The notes under the pieces: model-generated | Database searches by the model: none | What the model was told of the DNA's origin: nothing | What the model saw: the letters and a program-made list of their open reading frames with translations, nothing else | Shown here: positions 23,265 to 30,584 of the stretch, in pieces | Layout of the letters: each line of letters opens with the position of its first letter | Position numbering within the stretch: the stretch's first letter is position 1 | Source of the DNA: Nitratireductor thuwali | GTDB taxonomy: Bacteria > Pseudomonadota > Alphaproteobacteria > Rhizobiales > Rhizobiaceae | Reading direction: 5' to 3' | NCBI RefSeq assembly: GCF_036621415.1 | Contig: NZ_CP030941.1 | Location: forward strand, 1,178,001-1,242,000 | DNA: 64,000 bases | Position numbers and translations under genes: made by a program

Positions 23265-26258
23265 GTGGCCAATGTTCGCACAGAGCCACCACCCCCTTTT
23301 TCGGACGAAGCGGCCGCGGCGCTCGCCGCCGATCTCGGCCGCCGGATCCGCGGAGAAGTCCGTTTCCGCAGCGAGGACCGCGCGCTCTATTCCACCGACG
23401 CGTCGAACTACCGCCAGGTGCCGATCGGCGTGGTGATCCCGTGCGATGCGGAAGATGCCGTCGAGGCCGTGGCCTGCTGCCGCGAGCACGGCGCGCCGGT
23501 CCTGCCCAGGGGCTGCGGCACCAGCCTGTCGGGCGAGACCTGCAATGTTGCCGTGGTGCTCGACTTTTCCAAGTACCACAACCGCGTGCTCGACATCGAT
23601 TATGGCAAGAGGCGGGCGCGGGTGCAGAGCGGGACGATCTTCGACGATTTGCGCAACGAGGTGGAGACGCGCGACCTCACGGTGGCCTTCGATACCTCGA
23701 CCCATGCCTACGCCACCATCGGTGGGATGGTGGGCAACAATTCCTGCGGCGTTCACTCCGTGCTTGCGGAGAAGATGGGCGCCGGCTCGGGCCGCACGGA
23801 GGACAATATCCACGAACTGGAGGTGCTCACCTATGACGGCCTGCGCATGAAGGTCGGCCCCACCAGCGAGGAGGAGCTGGAGGAGATCATCCGCCAGGGC
23901 GGGCGCAAGGGTGAGATCTACGGCAAGCTCAAGGCTCTGCGCGACAAATATGCCGACCTCATCAGGGAGCGCTACCCGAAGATTCCCCGGCGCGTCTCCG
24001 GCTACAGCCTGCCGCAATTGCTGCCCGAGCACGGCTTCAATGTCGCCCGCGCCCTGGTCGGCACGGAGGGAACCTGCGTGACGGTTCTGGAGGCGACCGT
24101 CGGGCTCGTCGAAAGCCCGCCCGCCCGCGCGCTCCTCGTCATCGGATACCCGGACGTTTTTGCCAGCGGCGACCACGTTGCCGAAGTGCTGGCGAGCGGG
24201 CCCGTCGGCCTTGAGGCCGTCGACGCCCGGCTGATCGAGAACATGCGGCGCAAGGGACTGCACACGAAGGAACTGGACCTTCTGCCCGAAGGCGGCGGAT
24301 GGCTGCTCGCCGAGTTCGGCGGCGACAATGACGAGGATGCAGCAGCGCAGGCCCGCGAACTGATGGCGAAGCTCGACAAGAGCCGCAATCGGCCCGCAAC
24401 GCGGCTCCTCACCGACCCGAGCGAACAGGAGAGCGTCTGGCACATCCGCGAATCCGGGCTTGGCGCGACGGCCTTCGTCCCCGGGCGCCAGGACAACTGG
24501 CCCGGCTGGGAGGATTCGGCCGTGCCGCCGGAACGGGTGGGCGACTATCTGCGCGATCTCAAGGCCCTCTTCGGCCGCTATGGCTATCGCGCCTCGCTCT
24601 ATGGCCATTTCGGCCAGGGCTGCATCCACTGCCGCATCAATTTCGACATTCAGACGCAGGCGGGCGTGGCCAAGTGGCGCTCGTTCCTCGACGAGGCGGC
24701 GGACCTGGTCGTCAGCTATGGCGGATCGTTCTCGGGCGAGCACGGCGACGGCCAGGCACGCGCGGAGCTGTTGCCAAAGATGTTCGGAGAGGAGCTGGTC
24801 CAGGCCTTCCGCGAGTTCAAGGCTATCTGGGACCCGCAAGGCAAGATGAACCCGGGCAAGGTGGTGGATCCCTACCCCATCACGGCGCACCTGCAGGCCG
24901 GGCCGGACTACCGGCCGCCGGAAGTCGATACCCATTTCGCCTATCCCGACGACGGCGGCAGCTTCGCCCGCGCGGTCACGCGCTGCGTGGGCGTCGGAAA
25001 ATGCCGCATGCGCGGCGGGCAGGTCATGTGCCCGAGCTTCATGGCGACGCGCGAGGAGGAGCACACGACGCGCGGCCGCGCCCACAGCCTGTTCGAAATG
25101 CTCCATGGCGGGCCCATCAAGGACGGCTGGCGCAGCGACCAGGTGCACGAGGCGCTCGATCTGTGCCTGGCCTGCAAGGGGTGCAGGAGCGACTGCCCCG
25201 TCAATGTCGACATGGCCACCTACAAGGCCGAGTTCATGGCCCACTATTACGAAGGCCGGCGGCGGCCGATGCACATGTATTCGATGGGCCTGATCTACTG
25301 GTGGGCGCGCATGGCCTCCCGCATGCCGGCGGCGGCCAATTTCTTCATGCGCACCGAGCCGTTCGCCGGGATGATGAAGCGCATGGGCGGCATCGCGCCC
25401 CAGCGGCAGATGCCGGCCTTCGCCTCGCCTACCTTGACCGGCTGGTTCCACGGCCGCGCTGCGCCTGACGGATCGTCGCGCGCGGCCGACCGGGCCCGCG
25501 TCATGCTCTGGCCGGACACCTTCACCAACTATCTGACGCCCGAGCCCGGCAAGGCAGCCGTCGAGGTCCTCGAAGCGGCGGGCTACCAGGTGGAAATCCC
25601 GCCGCGCCCTCTCTGCTGCGGCCGGCCGCTCTATGCCATCGGCATGCTGGACCGGGCGAAAAAGCTCTGGCGGCAGACGCTCGATCATCTGCGGCCCCTG
25701 ATCCGCGACGGCGTGCCGCTGGTCGGCATCGAGCCGAGCTGCGTTGCCGCATTTCGCGACGAGCTCCTCAATCTCTTTCCCGACGACGAGGATGCGCGCA
25801 AGCTCGCCCATCGGACTTATATGCTGAGCGAGTTCCTTCGGAAGGAGGGCTTCGAGCCGCCCCGCCTCGAGGCGAAGGCCCTCGTCCACTTCCACTGCAA
25901 TCATCATGCGGTGATGGGCAAGGACGACGAGAACGCGGTCCTCGACGCGCTCGGCCTCGACCATCGCGATCTCAACGCCGGCTGCTGCGGCATGGCCGGC
26001 CCCTTCGGCTTCGAGGCCGATCACTACGACGTCTCCATCAAATGCGCCGAGCGCGTGCTCCTTCCCGAGGTGCGCAAAGCCGAGCCCGACACGCTGATCA
26101 TCGCCGACGGCTTCAGTTGCCGCGAGCAGATTGCACAGACCACCGGCCGGCAGGCGCTCCATCTGGCGGAAGCGCTGCGCATGGCGATGCGGCAGCCCGC
26201 TGCCGGGAACGCACGAGCCGACGGAAACCGGAGGCCTGAGACCGGGCCTGCAGAGTGA
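23265..26258 (+). CDS. FAD-linked oxidase with Fe-S and CCG domains, YdiJ-like (D-2-hydroxyacid dehydrogenase)
   Basis: The 997-residue cytoplasmic fusion has, in order, an FAD-binding PCMH domain (PRGCGTSLSGETCNVAVVLD; ATIGGMVGNNSCGVHSVLAE), an FAD-oxidase C domain (HGDGQARAELLPKMFGEELV), a ferredoxin-like region (TRCVGVGKCRMRGGQVMCPS; CLACKGCRSDCPVNVDMATY) and two CCG domains (RPLCCGRPLYAIGM; NAGCCGMAGPFGFEADHYD). This is the YdiJ/D-lactate-type layout; YdiJ is reported to oxidise D-2-hydroxyglutarate. The start at 23265 is the first Met and lies 24 bp after the enolase gene. The exact 2-hydroxyacid is unknown; electrons probably pass to quinone or cytochrome. Confidence 0.88.
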   Translation: MANVRTEPPPPFSDEAAAALAADLGRRIRGEVRFRSEDRALYSTDASNYRQVPIGVVIPCDAEDAVEAVACCREHGAPVLPRGCGTSLSGETCNVAVVLDFSKYHNRVLDIDYGKRRARVQSGTIFDDLRNEVETRDLTVAFDTSTHAYATIGGMVGNNSCGVHSVLAEKMGAGSGRTEDNIHELEVLTYDGLRMKVGPTSEEELEEIIRQGGRKGEIYGKLKALRDKYADLIRERYPKIPRRVSGYSLPQLLPEHGFNVARALVGTEGTCVTVLEATVGLVESPPARALLVIGYPDVFASGDHVAEVLASGPVGLEAVDARLIENMRRKGLHTKELDLLPEGGGWLLAEFGGDNDEDAAAQARELMAKLDKSRNRPATRLLTDPSEQESVWHIRESGLGATAFVPGRQDNWPGWEDSAVPPERVGDYLRDLKALFGRYGYRASLYGHFGQGCIHCRINFDIQTQAGVAKWRSFLDEAADLVVSYGGSFSGEHGDGQARAELLPKMFGEELVQAFREFKAIWDPQGKMNPGKVVDPYPITAHLQAGPDYRPPEVDTHFAYPDDGGSFARAVTRCVGVGKCRMRGGQVMCPSFMATREEEHTTRGRAHSLFEMLHGGPIKDGWRSDQVHEALDLCLACKGCRSDCPVNVDMATYKAEFMAHYYEGRRRPMHMYSMGLIYWWARMASRMPAAANFFMRTEPFAGMMKRMGGIAPQRQMPAFASPTLTGWFHGRAAPDGSSRAADRARVMLWPDTFTNYLTPEPGKAAVEVLEAAGYQVEIPPRPLCCGRPLYAIGMLDRAKKLWRQTLDHLRPLIRDGVPLVGIEPSCVAAFRDELLNLFPDDEDARKLAHRTYMLSEFLRKEGFEPPRLEAKALVHFHCNHHAVMGKDDENAVLDALGLDHRDLNAGCCGMAGPFGFEADHYDVSIKCAERVLLPEVRKAEPDTLIIADGFSCREQIAQTTGRQALHLAEALRMAMRQPAAGNARADGNRRPETGPAE

Positions 26259-26269
26259 AAGGAAACCCG

Positions 26270-26752
26270 ATGCGCCTTCTTCTTGCCAATGCTCTCATCG
26301 CCACCTGCCTGACCGCCATGCCCGGTTCGGCGCAAGACGCTCCGGATTTGGATAACGCCGATCCTGATGCGCCGTCTGTGCTGATAGAGGAGCGGCCGGC
26401 CGTGACCGAGAGCGACACGGATGAGATCGACGAAAAACCCACCATCTTCGTCCAGTTGAACGGGGTGTGGGCTCCCTCGGAAGAAGCCTGTCCGGAGAGC
26501 CAGGCCGATGCCGGAAACGACGGGACGCTTCTGGTGACGGACACGATGATCCGCTTCCAGAACGCCACCTGCAGCATCCGCGACATCCAAACGCAGAACT
26601 CCGAAGCGACGGTTTCGACCCGTTGCGCCACGCCCGATGGATACGAATGGCGGGGGATGACGTTGATCCGGCAAAGCACCGACAGGATGACGCTGGTCTA
26701 TCCGGAAAACGGCGACCAGCAGCATCGCGCCGAGCTTCTGCGCTGCCGATGA
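26270..26752 (+). CDS. Hypothetical secreted protein
   Basis: The 160-residue product has an N-terminal signal peptide (RLLLANALIATCLTAMPGSA) and a mature part with an acidic linker, then a globular domain with three further cysteines (EEACPES, NATCSIRD, STRCATPDG) and a final CR. It probably folds in the periplasm with disulfides. No family was recognised. ATG 26270 is used because AGGAAA lies 6 nt upstream; a GTG at 26255 overlaps the previous stop. It probably rides on the YdiJ-like transcript. Confidence 0.6.
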   Translation: MRLLLANALIATCLTAMPGSAQDAPDLDNADPDAPSVLIEERPAVTESDTDEIDEKPTIFVQLNGVWAPSEEACPESQADAGNDGTLLVTDTMIRFQNATCSIRDIQTQNSEATVSTRCATPDGYEWRGMTLIRQSTDRMTLVYPENGDQQHRAELLRCR

Positions 26753-27077
26753 CGGCGCACGCGTCCGCAGTTGCCCTTGAGCCGGACGCCCGGCCGGGAA
26801 GCGGCCACGGACGCGGACGACAGGTCCGGGAACAAATCGGTTCCGAAGCCTTTCGGTGGGGGAGCCGGTCGGGCGGCGACGCCGCGATGCGGGAAACCGG
26901 CGCGTAGCTGCGCCGCCTCGCCCTTCGTTGACACGGTCTCCTTTCGGCCGGCCCGTCGGATCGGGGGCGAGCGCATGCGTTCTCGGCGGCACAGCCGCCG
27001 GTACCTCGCGGTCATCGACGGCGCGCGAAGCTCTCGAAAGGTCCGACGCTTCAACATCGAGCCATTGGAGGAAAACA
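26753..27077 (+). other. Gene-free leader region of the DegP-like gene
   Basis: No protein gene is supported in these 325 bp. An open frame continues upstream from the protease in phase, but its composition is arginine- and glycine-rich and lacks a start signal. An inverted pair GGAAC-N6-GTTCC lies near 26826-26841, and a GGCGGC ACA GCCGCC hairpin at 26985-26999. The ribosome site GGAGGAAAAC is just before ATG 27078. Confidence 0.5.
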
Positions 27078-28481
27078 ATGATTTCCAGTATTCTGCGCGG
27101 CGCCCTGGCGTCGATTGTCGTCGCCGTCGTTGCGGTGGTGCCGCTTCCCGCGCCGGCACAGGAGACGGCACAGAATGTGCCGGATGATTTCACCGGAATT
27201 GTGGAACGAATGACGCCGGCAGTGGTGGCGATCACCGCGCGCCGGCCGGTTGAGCAGCGATCGCTGCAGGAGGCCATTCCGCGGCCGTTCATGATGCCCC
27301 GCCGTCCGGATCGCCGCACGCCCCGGGAAGGGGCCGCGCTCGGCTCCGGCTTCATCATCAGCGAGGAGGGCCACGTGGTGACCAACAACCACGTGATCGA
27401 GAACGCCAACGAGATCGAAGTGCTCATGTCGGACGGCACGACCAAGACGGCCGAGCTCATAGGCGCCGATCCGGCAACCGATTTGGCGGTGCTGAAAATC
27501 GACGCCCCCGAAGATGTCACCACGGCGCAATGGGGGGATTCGGAAGCGATTCAGCCGGGAGCATGGACGATCGCGATCGGTAGCCCGTTCGGGCTTGGCG
27601 GCACCGTGACGGTGGGCGTTCTGTCCGCCCACTCCCGCGACATCCGCACCGGCCCCTATGACAATTATCTGCAGACGGACGCCTCCATCAACCGCGGCAA
27701 TTCGGGCGGGCCGCTGTTCAATGCGGCGGGCGAGGTGATCGGAGTGAACACCGCCATCTTTTCCCCCATCGGCGCAAATATCGGCATCGGCTTCGCCGTG
27801 CCTTCCGAGGTCGCGCGGGATGTCGCCTCCCAACTGATCGAGACGGGTGTGGTGGAGCGCGGCTTCATCGGCGTGACCCTGCAGCCGGTCACCGACGCGA
27901 TGGCCAGGGCACTGGACCTGGATTCGGCGCGCGGCGCCCTTGTCGCCGAGGTCGAGCCGGACAGCCCGGCAGCGGAAGTCGGCCTGCAGCCAGGCGACGT
28001 CGTGCTGGCTCTCGACGGCGCGGAGATCGAAGATCCGCGTGAGCTGTCGCGGGCCGTTGCCGAGCGCGATCCCGGAGAAACGGCGAACCTTACCATCCAC
28101 CGCGACGGGGAAGAGGTCGAAGTGGAATTGACGCTCGGCTCCAGGGACACGCCGCAGGTTACCGCGGATGCAGGTCGTGGCGGAGACGAGCAGGCGGACC
28201 GCATGGGCGTCGCCATCACCGAACTGCCGGCGCTGGTCCGCCGCGAGCTTGATCTTGAGGGCAACATCGGCGTGATGGTGCGACAGGTCGAGCCGGGCAG
28301 CCCCGCCTCGGAGGCCGGCATCCAACCAGGCGACGTTATTCTCGAAGCAGGTGGCGAACCCACGCGCGAGACAGCGGATCTGGCAAATGCCTGGGAAGAG
28401 GCTGTCGAGGAGGACCGTCCCTTGCTCCTGCGGATCACGCGGGACCAATCTCCACTGTTTGTGGCGGTGGAGACCGGCTAG
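27078..28481 (+). CDS. Periplasmic DegP/HtrA-like serine protease
   Basis: The 467-residue protein has a signal peptide (cleavage near PLPAPA-QET), a trypsin-like domain with His105 (NNHVIEN), Asp135 (ATDLAVLK) and Ser209 (NRGNSGGPLF), and two PDZ domains (about 255-340 and 370-460; VEPDSPAAEVGLQPGDVVLA and VEPGSPASEAGIQPGDVILE). It degrades or refolds damaged envelope proteins. ATG 27078 is chosen for GGAGGAAAA upstream and the signal peptide. It stands alone. No consensus EcfG- or heat-shock-type promoter was seen. A family-2 repeat follows the stop and may end the transcript. Confidence 0.93.
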   Translation: MISSILRGALASIVVAVVAVVPLPAPAQETAQNVPDDFTGIVERMTPAVVAITARRPVEQRSLQEAIPRPFMMPRRPDRRTPREGAALGSGFIISEEGHVVTNNHVIENANEIEVLMSDGTTKTAELIGADPATDLAVLKIDAPEDVTTAQWGDSEAIQPGAWTIAIGSPFGLGGTVTVGVLSAHSRDIRTGPYDNYLQTDASINRGNSGGPLFNAAGEVIGVNTAIFSPIGANIGIGFAVPSEVARDVASQLIETGVVERGFIGVTLQPVTDAMARALDLDSARGALVAEVEPDSPAAEVGLQPGDVVLALDGAEIEDPRELSRAVAERDPGETANLTIHRDGEEVEVELTLGSRDTPQVTADAGRGGDEQADRMGVAITELPALVRRELDLEGNIGVMVRQVEPGSPASEAGIQPGDVILEAGGEPTRETADLANAWEEAVEEDRPLLLRITRDQSPLFVAVETG

Positions 28482-28496
28482 ACGACTCTAGGAAAA

Positions 28497-28580
28497 GTGG
28501 AAGCCGGTTTTCCGTCCGGAACGCGTATATTCAAGTAGTTAGATCAGTTCGCGTTTCTGTGAAACGGTGAATTGATCTGG
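28497..28580 (+). repeat. Dispersed intergenic repeat, family 2, copy D (with hairpin)
   Basis: It contains GGAAGCCGGTTTTCCG, CCGGAACGCGTA, then a hairpin: GATCAGTTC...GAATTGATC arms (28542-28577) around CGTTTC TGT GAAACG. The same order is found at 47172-47260. It lies 15 bp after the DegP-like gene. Confidence 0.8.
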
Positions 28581-28737
28581 GGACAAGGACCGCTTGCACA
28601 GGAGAACCCGTGGCGTACCCGGCCACGGGTTTTCTCTACGGCTCCGGCTAGGCCTCGGGAGTTCCTGCCGGGGGCAGAGCCGCTGCAGGGCATCGAAGCC
28701 GCCCATTTGCGCCGCTTCCACCCACCGGCCTTTAATG

Positions 28738-28911
28738 CTACGGCCCCCCGGCCATCGCCCCGGCGACCACCATGGCAAGGTCGTCCAGGTCGATTTCGCC
28801 CTCGACCCTGACTTTGCTTCCCTGCTTCTCGTCCGTTTGGTCGTCCGCTTTGACGGCGCCTTGCCGTTTCAGTTCCTCGACGATCGCTTCCTTCAGTTTT
28901 TCCTCTAGCAT
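28738..28911 (-). CDS. Small acidic hypothetical protein
   Basis: The 57-residue soluble protein starts LEEKLKEAIVEELKRQGAVK (amphipathic helix), has a charged middle (DDQTDEKQGSK) and ends in a hydrophobic helix (IDLDDLAMVVAGAMAGGP). GAGGAG lies about 9 nt before the ATG. A GGAAC-N17-AGTT element sits 30-55 bp upstream, giving a leader of about 23 nt, which strengthens the case that it is real. Function unknown. Confidence 0.6.
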   Translation of the reverse strand: MLEEKLKEAIVEELKRQGAVKADDQTDEKQGSKVRVEGEIDLDDLAMVVAGAMAGGP

Positions 28912-28940
28912 CGGTCTGCTCCTCGACGTTGGACAAACCC

Positions 28941-28966
28941 AACTGAAGGAGACCCGGCCTCGTTCC
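28941..28966 (-). promoter_or_regulatory. EcfG-type promoter variant for the 57-residue gene
   Basis: Minus strand: GGAAC (28966-28962), 17 bp, AGTT (28944-28941). Confidence 0.4.
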
Positions 28967-29121
28967 CTCCGGCGCAGGCATCGGCTCGGCCAGCCCGCCA
29001 TCTCTTCCTCAACTCGGAACTTTGCCGTCGGTTGGGCACTTAGGCTGGAGTCGGCCGCGATCGGCCCCGGCACTTGCAGCCGTTTTGTCGCAATTCAGCC
29101 AAGACCGTGGAGAGTCCTGCC

Positions 29122-30288
29122 ATGACCAGACTACCCTTCCATCTTGTCGCCGCATCCGCCACTTTCCTCATGACCTTGCCTGCAGCGGCGGTCGACGAGG
29201 TATTCCAGACCGAAGGACCTGCGATTCACGTGCAGACCGTCGCCGATGGCCTTGTTCACCCTTGGGCGATTGCCTTCCTGCCCGACGGCGGCATGCTCGT
29301 GACGGAACGGCCCGGCAACCTCCGCCACGTCACCGCCGAAGGCGAGGTTTCGGCGCCGATCCAGGGCGTGCCGGAGGTCGACGCGCGCGACCAGGGCGGG
29401 TTGCTCGACGTGGTGCTGGATCCGGATTTTGAGCAGAACCGCTTGGTTTATCTGAGTTATGCCGAAGCCGGCGACGGCGGCAACAGCACGGCGGTCGCAC
29501 ACGGCACGCTGAGCGAGGATGCCTCGGCGCTGTCCGAGGTGGAGGTGATTTTCCGCCAGCAACCGAAGCTGCCCAGCACCATGCATTTCGGATCGCGCCT
29601 GGTGTTCGACGGCGAAGGGCATCTCTTCGTCACCCTGGGCGAACGCTTCGACGAGCGGTTCCGCGGCCAGGCCCAGGACCTCGATTCCCATCTCGGCAAG
29701 ATCGTCAGGATCAATCCCGACGGTTCGGTGCCTGAGGACAACCCCTTTGTCGGCCGGGAAGGCGCCCTGCCGGAGATCTGGTCCTATGGCCACCGCAATA
29801 TACAGGCGGCCGCGATCAATCCCGAAACCGGCGTATTGTGGGAGATCGAGCACGGCCCGAAGGGCGGCGACGAGCTGAACATCGTCGAGCCGGGCGAAAA
29901 TTACGGCTGGCCGGTCGTCTCCCTCGGCGTCAATTATGACGGAACGCCGGTTGGAGAAGGGCTGCGCCATGCCGAGGGCATGGTCGATCCGGTGCATAGC
30001 TGGACGCCCGTCATCGCCCCCTCCGGCATGATCTTCTACCAGGGAGATGCCTTTCCGGAATGGCAGGGCGATCTGTTTGTCGGCGGATTGGCCTCCCAGG
30101 CTTTGGTGCGGCTTGAGCTGGAGGGCAACGAGGTAGCAGGCGAAGAGCGCCTGCTCGAAAGCCTCGGTCTGCGCATGCGTGACGTTGCGGAGGGTCCAGG
30201 CGGGGCGATTTACGTCGCCACCGACGAGGACAATGGCGAAATCCTGCGTATCGAACCTGCGGACGAAACACAGACGGGCGCCAACTGA
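29122..30288 (+). CDS. PQQ-dependent soluble aldose sugar dehydrogenase-like protein
   Basis: The 388-residue periplasmic protein has a signal peptide ending near LPAAA-VDEVF and a six-bladed beta-propeller of the GDH-B/YliI family: VHPWAIAFLPDGGMLVTERP (PQQ-site His and Arg), RDQGGLLDVVLDPDFEQN, LGERFDERFRGQAQDLDSHL, IWSYGHRNIQAAAINPETG, and ENYGWPVVSLG. It oxidises aldoses to lactones when PQQ is available. PQQ synthesis genes are not in the window. ATG 29122 starts the signal peptide. It is divergent from the small acidic gene. Confidence 0.87.
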   Translation: MTRLPFHLVAASATFLMTLPAAAVDEVFQTEGPAIHVQTVADGLVHPWAIAFLPDGGMLVTERPGNLRHVTAEGEVSAPIQGVPEVDARDQGGLLDVVLDPDFEQNRLVYLSYAEAGDGGNSTAVAHGTLSEDASALSEVEVIFRQQPKLPSTMHFGSRLVFDGEGHLFVTLGERFDERFRGQAQDLDSHLGKIVRINPDGSVPEDNPFVGREGALPEIWSYGHRNIQAAAINPETGVLWEIEHGPKGGDELNIVEPGENYGWPVVSLGVNYDGTPVGEGLRHAEGMVDPVHSWTPVIAPSGMIFYQGDAFPEWQGDLFVGGLASQALVRLELEGNEVAGEERLLESLGLRMRDVAEGPGGAIYVATDEDNGEILRIEPADETQTGAN

Positions 30289-30397
30289 CCTCCGATGGAG
30301 GCCGGGCGCGGGGCCGGTGGCAGCGGCTTTGCGCCTCCCGCCATTGTGCTTCCGGCCTTATCTCCGTATTCATGCGTGAACATGGGAAGGAGCCGGC

Positions 30398-30544
30398 ATG
30401 GCGCGAGCACCGAACTACGATCAAGAACGCAAGGAACGGGACCGCATCAAGGCGGTCAGGAAAGCCGGGAAGCTGGCGGCAAAGGCTGCCGCAAAAGAAC
30501 GCGCGGCCCCCGCCGACGAAGGCGAGGCCGAGAAGACGGACTAG
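30398..30544 (+). CDS. Small highly charged hypothetical protein
   Basis: The 48-residue protein (MARAPNYDQERKERDRIKAV followed by a KAGKLAAKAAAKER helix and an acidic tail) is strongly basic and predicted to be one long helix. GGAAGGAG lies 6-7 nt before the ATG. Similar short Asn-Tyr-Asp-Gln-Glu-Arg proteins are familiar as conserved unknowns in rhizobia. It sits between the sugar dehydrogenase and the convergent treY. Function unknown; nucleic-acid binding is possible from charge only. Confidence 0.65.
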   Translation: MARAPNYDQERKERDRIKAVRKAGKLAAKAAAKERAAPADEGEAEKTD

Positions 30545-30584
30545 CGAAAAGGTTGGTACCGGCTTCCGAGCGTGCGAGATCGCG

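Noticed and set aside
22047..26162. A 1371-codon open frame on the minus strand opposite the enolase and YdiJ-like genes
   Set aside because: It is antisense to two clear enzyme genes with full motifs. GC-rich codon bias removes stops from the opposite strand; the product is arginine/alanine/histidine-rich without any domain.
26856..27077. N-terminal extension of the DegP-like protease
   Set aside because: It would place 74 arginine/glycine-rich residues before a perfect signal peptide; GGAGGAAAA marks ATG 27078 as the start.
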